Below, in pieces: positions 1 to 5,030 of a stretch of DNA of 5,030 bases. The stretch covers positions 1 through 5,030 of the forward strand of contig JAEYSQ010000087.1 of assembly GCA_023434465.1 (NCBI GenBank), in the 5' to 3' direction. The position numbers and the translations under genes were made by a program. Each line of letters starts with the position of its first letter. Position 1 is the first letter of the stretch. A model generated the notes under the pieces. That model did not search any database. It was not told the DNA's origin and saw nothing but the letters and a program-made list of their open reading frames with translations. The stretch is from Actinomycetes bacterium. GTDB taxonomy: Bacteria; Actinomycetota; Thermoleophilia; Solirubrobacterales; 70-9.

Positions 1-1
1 C

Positions 2-310
2 ATCACCCTCCAGAAATCCGCCTCGTTGACGCTGCTCCGGGCGGTTGGGGCGCAGTCGGGCCTGCTGGTCCGCTCGTTGTTGTTCCAGGTGGTGCTGGTG
101 ATCGGCGGTGGACTCGCGGTAGGTATCGCGCTCTACACGCCGCTATCGCAGGCGCAGCTCGGCGAGGTCCAACTGGGATTCGACCCGGCCGCCGTGGTTA
201 CCTGGTCGGTGATCCTGCTCGTGCTGGGCCTGCTGAGCGCGCTGGTCGCCGCCCGGCGGGTGCTGGCCATCGACCCGATCGAAGCGACGACCGGGGAGGG
301 CGGGCGGTGA
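2..310 (+). CDS. FtsX/MacB-type ABC transporter permease, C-terminal fragment (cut by left edge)
   Basis: The reading frame is open from the first bases of the window (codons from base 2) to a TGA at 308-310, giving the last 102 residues of a protein whose N-terminus lies outside. The TTG at base 26 is an internal codon, because coding sequence continues before it. The fragment begins with LLRAVGAQSGLLVRSLLFQ (residues 11-29), the cytoplasmic coupling segment typical of FtsX-family permeases (compare LKALGA in the next gene). Two hydrophobic segments follow at about residues 25-46 and 64-84, then a short cytoplasmic tail with RRVLAIDPIEA. The next permease ends in a matching RRVLKVDPAQA, so the two are paralogous. 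It would be an inner-membrane subunit of an ABC exporter working with the ATPase encoded at 1454-2182. Its stop overlaps the next start by 4 bp (GTGA), indicating translational coupling. Family assignment is firm for a fragment; the substrate is unknown. Confidence 0.85.
   Translation: MTLQKSASLTLLRAVGAQSGLLVRSLLFQVVLVIGGGLAVGIALYTPLSQAQLGEVQLGFDPAAVVTWSVILLVLGLLSALVAARRVLAIDPIEATTGEGGR
293..299 (+). promoter_or_regulatory. Ribosome binding site for the second permease
   Basis: GGGGAGG lies inside the end of the upstream permease gene, 7 nt before the GTG at 307. This supports GTG 307 as the start and fits translation coupled through the GTGA overlap. Confidence 0.6.
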
Positions 311-1422
311 GTCTCGCGCTGAAGGAACTTCGACGTCGTCCCGGCCGATTCGGGGTGGCCACCGTGATCCTCACGCTGATTGCGATCCTGCTGATGTTCC
401 TCGGCGGTCTGCTGGACGGTTTGACCGCTGGCAACACCGGAGCGATCCGGGCCCAGCAGGCTGACCTGATCGTTTACTCCGCGACCTCCCAGGACTCACT
501 GGTCCGCAGCCGGATCGAACCCGACCAGCGCCGCAAGGTCGAGCAGGTCGAAGGCGTCGAGACGGTCGGTGAACTAGGCAGCGTTCAGCTCGGCGGCCGG
601 ATCGAAGGGAAAGGTCCCCGCGACCTGGTTCCGGTGGTTCTGTTCGGCTACGAAGCAGCATCGGCCGGTCTCCCTGAAACGCCGACCAGGTTCGGTGAAG
701 CCTGGGCTGATGACACGTTGAAAGCCGAAGGGGTCGAGGAAGGTGACGTGATCCGGGTCGGTCCGGCCCGCAGCCCGATCAAGGTGACCGGCTTCGTGAG
801 CGACACCCGGTACGCCGGACAAAGTTCACTCTGGGCGTCGCTTGAGACCTGGCGAAAGGTCCAGAACGAGAACCGTCCCGATGCGATAGTCGCGCCAGGG
901 GTCAGCCAGGCGCTGGTCATCCAGACGGCCGGGGCGAGCGCAGCCGATCTAGCTGGCCGCGTCGACGAGGCGACCGGCGAGAGCACCTCGAGCCTGACCG
1001 AGGACGAAGCGATCAAGGCCCTGCCCGGAGTCGAGTCGCAAGAACGCGTCTTCAACCAGATAATTGGCCTCACGGTTCTAATCGCAATCATCGTGGTGGC
1101 CCTCTTCTTCGCCCTGATCACGGTCGAGCGGATCGGCCTCTACGGCGTTCTCAAAGCGCTGGGGGCGAAATCGCGGACACTTTTCGCCGGGGTGCTGTTG
1201 CAGGCGGTGATCGTCACCCTGATCGCCTCGGCGATCGGCGGGATCGCCGCCCTGGCTCTCGCGGCGGTAATCCCGGAGGGTTCGATCCCGTTCATCGCCA
1301 CCGGGGGAAGAATTGCCGGGAGCACGTTCTTTCTCCTGTTTGCCGCGGTGATCGGCTGCGGGTTCTCGCTCCGCCGGGTGCTCAAGGTTGATCCCGCCCA
1401 GGCGATCGGCGGCGGCCAGTGA
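307..1422 (+). CDS. FtsX/MacB-type ABC transporter permease
   Basis: This complete 371-residue membrane protein is the second permease of an ABC exporter. A basic N-terminal stretch (KELRRRPGRFG, residues 6-16) precedes TM1 at about 16-37. A large extracytoplasmic domain of roughly 200 residues follows (about 40-240), as in the MacB periplasmic core. Three more membrane segments lie at about 250-272, 296-321 and 338-354. The ERIGLYGVLKALGAKSRTLF segment (274-293) matches the coupling helix that touches the ATPase in FtsX-domain proteins. Length and topology (four TMs, one large loop after TM1) are normal for the MacB/DevC type. The start is GTG at 307, with a Shine-Dalgarno sequence at 293-299. 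The gene overlaps the preceding permease by 4 bp and is followed 31 bp later by its likely ATPase. The extracytoplasmic domain is rich in charged residues and shows no catalytic motif. MacB-like transporters usually export lipoproteins, peptides, lipids or drugs, or drive mechanotransmission; which applies here cannot be told. Confidence 0.9.
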   Translation: MSLALKELRRRPGRFGVATVILTLIAILLMFLGGLLDGLTAGNTGAIRAQQADLIVYSATSQDSLVRSRIEPDQRRKVEQVEGVETVGELGSVQLGGRIEGKGPRDLVPVVLFGYEAASAGLPETPTRFGEAWADDTLKAEGVEEGDVIRVGPARSPIKVTGFVSDTRYAGQSSLWASLETWRKVQNENRPDAIVAPGVSQALVIQTAGASAADLAGRVDEATGESTSSLTEDEAIKALPGVESQERVFNQIIGLTVLIAIIVVALFFALITVERIGLYGVLKALGAKSRTLFAGVLLQAVIVTLIASAIGGIAALALAAVIPEGSIPFIATGGRIAGSTFFLLFAAVIGCGFSLRRVLKVDPAQAIGGGQ

Positions 1423-1444
1423 AACTTCTTTTGACCGACAATCC

Positions 1445-1450
1445 GGAGGA
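1445..1450 (+). promoter_or_regulatory. Ribosome binding site fixing the ATPase start
   Basis: GGAGGA lies 3 nt before the ATG at 1454 (GGAGG ends 4 nt before it). It argues against the longer in-frame reading from TTG 1388, which would overlap the permease gene by 35 bp and add 22 residues unlike any ABC ATPase N-terminus. Confidence 0.8.
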
Positions 1451-1453
1451 ACG

Positions 1454-2182
1454 ATGACCGAACCAAGAACAGACGAAGATTCCGCATCCGGCGCGGTCGA
1501 CACAGAATCAACCCCGGCCCTGGTGATGGAGGGAGTGCGGAAGGTTTACGAAGTCGCCGACGAAGAGGTCGTGGCGCTCGACCACGCCGAGCTGACCGTC
1601 GCCGCCGATGAGATCATCGCCCTGGTGGGACCGTCCGGTTCCGGCAAGACCACGCTTTGCTCGATCGCCGGCGGGATCCTCTCCCCGACCGAAGGCAAGG
1701 TCGTGGTCGGTGGAAAGGACATCTCGGATTACTCCGCCAAGGAATTGACAGCGTTCCGGCGGGACTCGGTCGGGTTCGTCTTCCAGACGGTCAACCTGAT
1801 CCCGTTCCTTACCGCCCGGGAGAACCTGCTGGTGGTCGACGAAATCAGCTCGCGAGATCGCAAGCAAGCCAACCAGCGAGCCGACCAGCTGCTTGAGGAA
1901 CTCGGTCTCGAGGACCGGGCGGGCAACCTGCCCTCGCAGCTTTCCGGCGGCCAGAAACAGAGGGTCGCGATCGGCCGATCGCTGATGAATGATCCGGCCC
2001 TCGTCCTTTTCGACGAACCGACTTCCGCTCTGGACACAAAGCTAGGTGAACAGATGGTCGAACTGATCCGGGAAGAAATGAAGTCGCGTGGCACCGCGGC
2101 GATCATCGTCACCCACGATGACCGCATCACCAAGTACGCGGACCGCACCGTGCACATCACCGACGGTCGCCTGGAGGCCTGA
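1454..2182 (+). CDS. ABC transporter ATP-binding protein (MacB/LolD/DevA type)
   Basis: This 242-residue nucleotide-binding subunit should power the two FtsX-type permeases encoded just upstream by hydrolysing ATP at the cytoplasmic face of the membrane. All ABC motifs are intact: Walker A GPSGSGKTT (59-67), Q-loop Gln111 in FVFQTVNLIPFLTARENL, signature LSGGQ (163-167), Walker B ALVLFDE (182-188) with catalytic Glu188, D-loop SALD (191-194) and switch His221 in VTHDD. The Q-loop region and the C-terminal HDDRITKYADRTVHITDGRL are typical of the MacB/LolD/DevA branch, which fits the FtsX-type permeases. The first 20 or so residues are an acidic, Ser/Thr-rich extension (MTEPRTDEDSASG...) before the core domain, probably disordered. 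ATG 1454 is chosen because of the strong Shine-Dalgarno sequence. It is the last gene of the operon; a methyltransferase converges on it 24 bp downstream. Family is certain; substrate unknown. Confidence 0.95.
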   Translation: MTEPRTDEDSASGAVDTESTPALVMEGVRKVYEVADEEVVALDHAELTVAADEIIALVGPSGSGKTTLCSIAGGILSPTEGKVVVGGKDISDYSAKELTAFRRDSVGFVFQTVNLIPFLTARENLLVVDEISSRDRKQANQRADQLLEELGLEDRAGNLPSQLSGGQKQRVAIGRSLMNDPALVLFDEPTSALDTKLGEQMVELIREEMKSRGTAAIIVTHDDRITKYADRTVHITDGRLEA

Positions 2183-2206
2183 CCGGCGGGCGGCAGTGCC
2201 GGGCCG

Positions 2207-3097
2207 CTAGCCAGGGTTTCGAGCGGAGACCATCCAGACGGATCCACGACCTACCACGGTGCCGTCGTCCTGCTGCCAGTCCGACATGTGCTCGGCGAGG
2301 GCCGCGGCGATCTCGGGTCGTTTGCTTTCACCGTGGTCACCGTTGATCCGGACCAGTTCGGCCGCCGGACCGATCGCCAGCAGTCCGTCGATCGCCTCGT
2401 CAAGGTCCCGGCCGAGGTGGTAATCGAAGTCCCGGGCCGTCAGTTCGATGTCTTCGAAGCCGGCAGCTTCGAGGATGCCTCGACAGGTATCCGGATTGCC
2501 GAGTGAGAACGGACCGGGGCCGCAGGTGTCGAAATCGTGCTCTTCCGGGCGGGATAGGAAACGCTCGGCTATGCGTTCGGTTTCGATGAAGATCGGGCTT
2601 TCGTCCTTGCGACGCCAGCAGATCTTGTTCAGTTCACCGCCCGGCTTGAGAGCAGAACGGATCGCCCGCATGGCTGGAACCGGAGCGATGAAGAATTGAG
2701 TCCCCATCCGCGAGAACGCGTAGTCGTAGATCGGGTCCCACTCCGCCACCTGGGTATCGATCACCTCGAACTCGATGTTTCGAATCCCGGCCTCGGCCGC
2801 CTCACGCCGGGCGTCGGCAATGAAATGGGGTGACGAATCCGTGCCCAGGGCGAACCCTTCTTCTCCGACAAGTTCGGCCATCCGCTGCGTGGTGTCTCCG
2901 AATCCGCAACCGATGTCGATGCAGCGTCCGCCCGCCGGGGGCGGTGCCTGCTCGAAGAGTTCGTCGGAGACCTGTTGGAGGCTGGTGACATAGATCGAGC
3001 GGTTTCGTTTCCACCGCTCGTACAGGACCGTGTCCCATGCCCGTACGGCCTCTTCGTTTCCAGCTGCGACCGGAGGCTTGATCTCTGCCTCGCTCAT
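2207..3097 (-). CDS. Class I SAM-dependent methyltransferase
   Basis: This 296-residue soluble protein has a Rossmann-type methyltransferase fold. Motif I is CIDIGCGFGDTT (59-70), the glycine-rich SAM-binding loop. The acidic residue after beta-2 is Asp87 in LGTDSSP, expected to hold the SAM ribose. The beta-4 region is YAFSRMGTQFF (126-136), followed by the post-motif helix and SALKPGGELNKICWRR (148-163). The N-terminal 50 residues include WDTVLYERWKRNRS (21-34), a lid-like helix seen in many UbiE-like and uncharacterised small-molecule methyltransferases. The C-terminal half (about 165-296) probably forms a substrate cap and ends in the common VWMVSARNPG strand. The substrate is unknown; a ubiquinone/menaquinone role is not supported. 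ATG at 3097 has no Shine-Dalgarno sequence, but a promoter-like TTGTCG-N17-TAGTGT ends 6 nt before it, suggesting a leaderless mRNA. The gene is divergent from the SnoaL-like gene and convergent with the ABC operon. Confidence 0.88.
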   Translation of the reverse strand: MSEAEIKPPVAAGNEEAVRAWDTVLYERWKRNRSIYVTSLQQVSDELFEQAPPPAGGRCIDIGCGFGDTTQRMAELVGEEGFALGTDSSPHFIADARREAAEAGIRNIEFEVIDTQVAEWDPIYDYAFSRMGTQFFIAPVPAMRAIRSALKPGGELNKICWRRKDESPIFIETERIAERFLSRPEEHDFDTCGPGPFSLGNPDTCRGILEAAGFEDIELTARDFDYHLGRDLDEAIDGLLAIGPAAELVRINGDHGESKRPEIAAALAEHMSDWQQDDGTVVGRGSVWMVSARNPG

Positions 3098-3103
3098 GAT
3101 TCG

Positions 3104-3132
3104 ACACTAACCGCTTCGGCCACGATCGACAA
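3104..3132 (-). promoter_or_regulatory. Candidate promoter of the methyltransferase gene (leaderless)
   Basis: Reading the minus strand, TTGTCG (3132-3127) is followed after 17 nt by TAGTGT (3109-3104), resembling sigma70-type -35 and -10 boxes (TTGACA, TANNNT). Six bases later comes the ATG at 3097, so transcription would start at or beside the start codon. No Shine-Dalgarno sequence is present, which is consistent with leaderless translation. The match is visual and has not been tested. Confidence 0.5.
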
Positions 3133-3157
3133 ACCGGGACCATTCCCGCTCTATGCT
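3126..3157 (+). promoter_or_regulatory. Candidate promoter of the SnoaL-like/VanZ-like operon
   Basis: TATGCT at 3152-3157 fits an actinobacterial -10 box (TANNNT) and ends 7 nt before the ATG at 3165, the spacing expected for a leaderless start. The best -35 match is TCGACA at 3126-3131, but the 20-nt spacer is longer than the usual 16-19, so the -35 is weak or the promoter is activator-dependent. It overlaps the -35 of the opposite promoter. Confidence 0.4.
3135..3148. promoter_or_regulatory. Candidate operator dyad in the divergent promoter region
   Basis: CGGGA-CCAT-TCCCG is a perfect 5-bp inverted repeat with a 4-nt centre. It lies just upstream of the -35 of the methyltransferase promoter and between the presumed boxes of the SnoaL-like gene promoter, so a bound protein could affect both. 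The arms are short and GC-rich, so chance is a real alternative. No regulator gene is in the window. Confidence 0.25.
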
Positions 3158-3164
3158 CGGGGGC

Positions 3165-3632
3165 ATGAACAACGGGAGCGGCGTTGATGATCCGGGACCA
3201 CTGACGGAAAACCGTGAGATCGGTCGCCGCGTCCTGGAAGAAATGTGGGGTCAGGGACGACTCGAGCTGGCCGACCAGCTGTACGCCCCCGACTACGTGG
3301 ATCACGCTTCGCGAGGTCCGGAACCGGGCACCGTGGTCGGGCCGCAAGGGATCCGGGACGCCGTCGCAAGCTTCCGGGCTGCCTTCCCCGACCTTCGTTA
3401 CGAGGTTGAGGAAGTGATGGCCGAACGGGATCTGGTCATGACCCGCTTCTCGGCCCGCGGCACCCATCGCGGACGGTTCCTCGGGGTCGAGCCGAGCGGT
3501 CGGGAGATCAGCTACACGGGAACCGACATCAACCGGATCAGCGGCGGGAAGATCGTCGAATCATGGGTCCACTACGACGCCCTCGGCCTGCTCGAGCAGC
3601 TCGGCCTGATTCCGCCGATCGAAGGAATGTGA
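3165..3632 (+). CDS. SnoaL-like polyketide cyclase / ester cyclase family protein
   Basis: This 155-residue protein belongs to the SnoaL-like branch of the NTF2-like alpha+beta-barrel fold. Family marks in order are: the N-terminal helix pair NREIGRRVLEEMWGQGRLELADQLYAPDYVDH (16-47), FRAAFPDLRYEVEEVMAE (70-87), the strand VMTRFSARGTHRGRFLGVEPSGREI (91-115), and DINRISGGKIVESWVHYDALGLLEQLGLI (121-149). Asp121 in the TGTDINRI strand is near where SnoaL-type cyclases place an acid/base Asp, but the alignment is by eye. True SnoaL enzymes close polyketide rings; most chromosomal relatives have no known substrate and no polyketide gene lies here, so a specific reaction is not claimed. Two in-frame ATGs exist, at 3153 and 3165. 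The second is preferred because the first lies inside the presumed -10 box TATGCT. The gene overlaps the VanZ-like gene by 4 bp (GTGA). Confidence 0.88.
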   Translation: MNNGSGVDDPGPLTENREIGRRVLEEMWGQGRLELADQLYAPDYVDHASRGPEPGTVVGPQGIRDAVASFRAAFPDLRYEVEEVMAERDLVMTRFSARGTHRGRFLGVEPSGREISYTGTDINRISGGKIVESWVHYDALGLLEQLGLIPPIEGM

Positions 3633-4063
3633 CCCCTTCGGACCGGTCCGTGCCGAAGCTGCTCCTCAACTTCCTGCCGCCGCTGGCGCTGATGGCGGTG
3701 ATCTTCGCCCTTTCCGCGCAGCCCGACCTTTCGACCGGCCTCGGGTTCTGGGACCTGGTCCTGCGGAAGCTCGCCCACCTGAGTGCCTACGGACTGTTGA
3801 CGCTTCTGTGGTGGCGGGCCCTTGCACCGGTGAGTGGCCGGCCACTGGCTCTGGCCGCCGTGATCTCGTTTCTTTTCGCGGTCAGCGACGAGTACCACCA
3901 GTCCTTCGTCGAAGGACGCCACGGCAGTCCGGTCGACGTGGCGATCGACTCGCTCGGAATCGGTGCCGCCGTCCTGCTCGCCCGCACGGCCTGGTTTCGC
4001 CGGACGGTGGCGAGGCGTTTCGCGGCGACTGGACCTGCCCGCGGCCGGCGCGAAGTTGAGTAA
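3629..4063 (+). CDS. VanZ-like family small membrane protein
   Basis: This 144-residue membrane protein has VanZ-family signatures. A first TM (about 11-29) ends in the typical SAQPDLS. LRKLAHLSAYGLL (45-57) carries the conserved Lys47, His50 and Tyr54. SDEYHQSFVEGRHGSPVDVAIDSLG (86-110) carries Asp87, Glu88, Gln91, Gly96-Arg97, Asp103 and Asp107. Further TMs lie at about 50-66, 72-88 and 105-122, followed by an Arg-rich cytoplasmic tail. VanZ itself gives low-level teicoplanin resistance in enterococci, but this broad family is common in genomes without glycopeptide resistance genes and none are nearby, so resistance should not be inferred. GTG 3629 is chosen because it overlaps the upstream stop by 4 bp and follows GAAGGA (3621-3626), although that spacing is short. 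GTG 3650 is an alternative start giving a protein 7 residues shorter. Transcription should end at the hairpin at 4070-4103. Confidence 0.85.
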   Translation: MTPSDRSVPKLLLNFLPPLALMAVIFALSAQPDLSTGLGFWDLVLRKLAHLSAYGLLTLLWWRALAPVSGRPLALAAVISFLFAVSDEYHQSFVEGRHGSPVDVAIDSLGIGAAVLLARTAWFRRTVARRFAATGPARGRREVE

Positions 4064-4069
4064 AGGGCA

Positions 4070-4103
4070 GCAAAAAGGCCCCGCCGGAGCGGGGCCTTTT
4101 TGC
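4070..4103. terminator. Bidirectional rho-independent terminator
   Basis: A perfect 15-bp inverted repeat (4070-4084 with 4089-4103) has a 4-nt CGGA loop. The core GGCCCCGC/GCGGGGCC is flanked by A5 at 4072-4076 and T5 at 4097-4101, so an RNA from either strand ends in a GC hairpin followed by a U-run. It sits 6 bp after the VanZ-like stop and 17 bp from the katG stop, and should end both converging transcripts. Confidence 0.92.
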
Positions 4104-4120
4104 TTACCTGCGGACTTCGC

Positions 4121-5029
4121 CTAGGCGAGGTCGAAGCGGTCCGCGTTCATCACCTTGGTCCAGGCGGCGATGAAGTCGGAAACGAACTTTTCCTTGCCGT
4201 CACTTGAGGCGTAGACCTCGGCGAGAGCGCGGAGTTCCGAGTTCGAGCCGAAGACCAGGTCGACCCGGGTTCCGGTCCAGCCGTTGGCGGACTCGAAGGT
4301 GGTCGAGTCCTTGTCGGCCGGCTTCCAGTTCCGCTCGAACGCGAGGAGGTTCACGAAGAAATCGTTCGTGAGGGTCTCCGGGTTCTCGGTCAGGACACCG
4401 TGGCTGGAACCGCCGGTGTTGGCTCCGAGCACCCTGAGGCCACCGACCAGGACGGTCATCTCCGGCGCGGACAGGCCGAGCAGGTTGGCCCGGTCGAGCA
4501 GCAGGTACTCGGCCGGCAGCGCGTTCTTGCCGTTGTCGTAGTTGCGGAAACCGTCGACCTTGGGTTCCATCCAGTTGAACGATTCGACGTCGGTCTGCTC
4601 CTGGGTCGCGTCGCCACGGCCCGGGGTGAACGGAACGGCGACTTCATGTCCGGCCCTTCTGGCGGCCTCCTCGACTGCGACGCTGCCGGCGAGGACGATC
4701 AGGTCGGCGAACGACACCTGCTTCGAGTCGTTGGCTTCGTTGAACTCGGCCTGGATGCCTTCCAGGGCAGTGATGACCGTGGCCAGGTTGGCCGGGTCGT
4801 TCACCGCCCAGCTCTTCTGCGGCTCGAGCCGGATGCGGCCGCCGTTGGCGCCGCCGCGCATGTCACTCGAGCGGTAGGAGCCGGCCGCGGCCCAGGCAGC
4901 GGAGACCAGCTGCGAAATCGAAAGCCCGGTACCGAGGATCTTCTCCTTCAGCGCGGCCCTGTCGACCTCGTCGATCAGCTCGTGTTCGACCGCCGGGATC
5001 GGGTCCTGCCAGATCAGCTCCTCGTCCGG
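4121..5029 (-). CDS. katG: Catalase-peroxidase KatG, C-terminal part (cut by right edge)
   Basis: The minus-strand frame is open from the right edge (base 5029) to the TAG at 4123-4121, giving the last 302 of an expected 720-740 residues. The ATG at 4861 is an internal Met: the reading continues upstream through PDEELIWQDPIPAVEHELID and WAAAGSYRSSDMRGGANGG. The sequence matches the C-terminal peroxidase-like repeat of KatG throughout, including RGGANGGRIRLEPQ, FTPGRGDATQEQTDVESF, NLLGLSAPEMTVLVGGLRVLGAN, LTNDFFVNLL and DLVFGSNSELRALAEVY. KatG is a cytoplasmic haem enzyme that breaks down hydrogen peroxide by catalase and peroxidase activities. The haem ligands, the distal residues and the Trp-Tyr-Met adduct are in the N-terminal half and cannot be checked here. 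The C-terminal repeat binds no haem but is needed to keep the active site in shape. Neither promoter nor any furA-like regulator is in view. Confidence 0.97.
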   Translation of the reverse strand, partial: PDEELIWQDPIPAVEHELIDEVDRAALKEKILGTGLSISQLVSAAWAAAGSYRSSDMRGGANGGRIRLEPQKSWAVNDPANLATVITALEGIQAEFNEANDSKQVSFADLIVLAGSVAVEEAARRAGHEVAVPFTPGRGDATQEQTDVESFNWMEPKVDGFRNYDNGKNALPAEYLLLDRANLLGLSAPEMTVLVGGLRVLGANTGGSSHGVLTENPETLTNDFFVNLLAFERNWKPADKDSTTFESANGWTGTRVDLVFGSNSELRALAEVYASSDGKEKFVSDFIAAWTKVMNADRFDLA

Positions 5030-5030
5030 G

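Noticed and set aside
648..1121. Minus-strand open frame of 157 codons within the permease gene
   Set aside because: It is antisense to a clear FtsX-type permease with full motif content. Composition is that of a shadow frame and no recognisable motif is present.
1431..1436. TTGACC as an internal -35 box before the ATPase gene
   Set aside because: No TANNNT-like hexamer follows at 16-19 nt. The 31-bp gap is better explained as a spacer within one operon.
1388..1453. N-terminal extension of the ATPase from TTG 1388
   Set aside because: It overlaps the permease by 35 bp, has no ribosome binding site and adds a non-homologous stretch, whereas ATG 1454 has GGAGGA directly upstream.
2183..2202. 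CCGGC...GCCGG as a terminator for the ABC operon
   Set aside because: The 5-bp stem has a 10-nt loop and no T-run on either strand, so it is too weak to list as a feature.
3153..3164. Earlier ATG (3153) as start of the SnoaL-like gene
   Set aside because: It lies inside the presumed -10 hexamer TATGCT and has no Shine-Dalgarno sequence. It stays possible and would add only 4 residues.
2802..3467. Minus-strand open frame of 221 codons crossing the divergent gap
   Set aside because: It overlaps two well-supported genes (methyltransferase and SnoaL-like), is Arg/Pro/His-rich as expected of a GC-rich shadow frame, and has no domain motif.
3629..4063. Glycopeptide (teicoplanin) resistance gene vanZ
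   Set aside because: Family membership only. There is no vancomycin-type gene cluster, and the family is widespread in sensitive and environmental bacteria.
4117..4128. 12-bp perfect palindrome TCGCCTAGGCGA across the katG stop codon
   Set aside because: It has no loop and no T-run, and the strong terminator is just beyond it. Most of it is coding sequence, so it is probably chance.

Overview
The window looks like ordinary chromosomal DNA from a high-GC bacterium, most likely an actinomycete-type lineage (Actinomycetota, possibly Thermoleophilia/Solirubrobacterales). The basis is the strong G/C bias at third codon positions, GTG starts with 4-bp GTGA overlaps, and two candidate promoters placed so that transcripts would begin at or next to the start codon. 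The lineage is an inference. No RNA gene, CRISPR array, insertion sequence or phage-like gene was seen. Six protein genes are present; the first and last are cut by the window edges.

Left block (2-2182, plus strand): an ABC export operon. It holds the C-terminal end of one FtsX/MacB-type permease, a complete second FtsX/MacB-type permease overlapping it by 4 bp, and a complete ATP-binding subunit 31 bp downstream. Two different permeases with one ATPase suggest a transporter with a heterodimeric membrane part. The substrate cannot be told from the sequence.

Middle block (2207-4063): a minus-strand class I SAM-dependent methyltransferase ends 24 bp from the ABC operon and converges on it. A 67-bp gap separates it from a divergent plus-strand pair, a SnoaL-like ester-cyclase-fold protein and a VanZ-like small membrane protein joined by a GTGA overlap. 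The gap carries promoter-like hexamers for both directions, each placed 6-7 nt before an ATG, and a short dyad (CGGGA-N4-TCCCG) that could be an operator.

Right block (4070-5030): a near-perfect bidirectional terminator hairpin separates the VanZ-like gene from the minus-strand katG, of which only the C-terminal 302 codons are inside the window. KatG is a catalase-peroxidase used against hydrogen peroxide.

Apart from the ABC operon and the SnoaL/VanZ pair, the genes do not form an obvious single pathway. I found no convincing previously undescribed system. The most useful leads are the compact divergent promoter region and the methyltransferase/SnoaL-like pairing across it.
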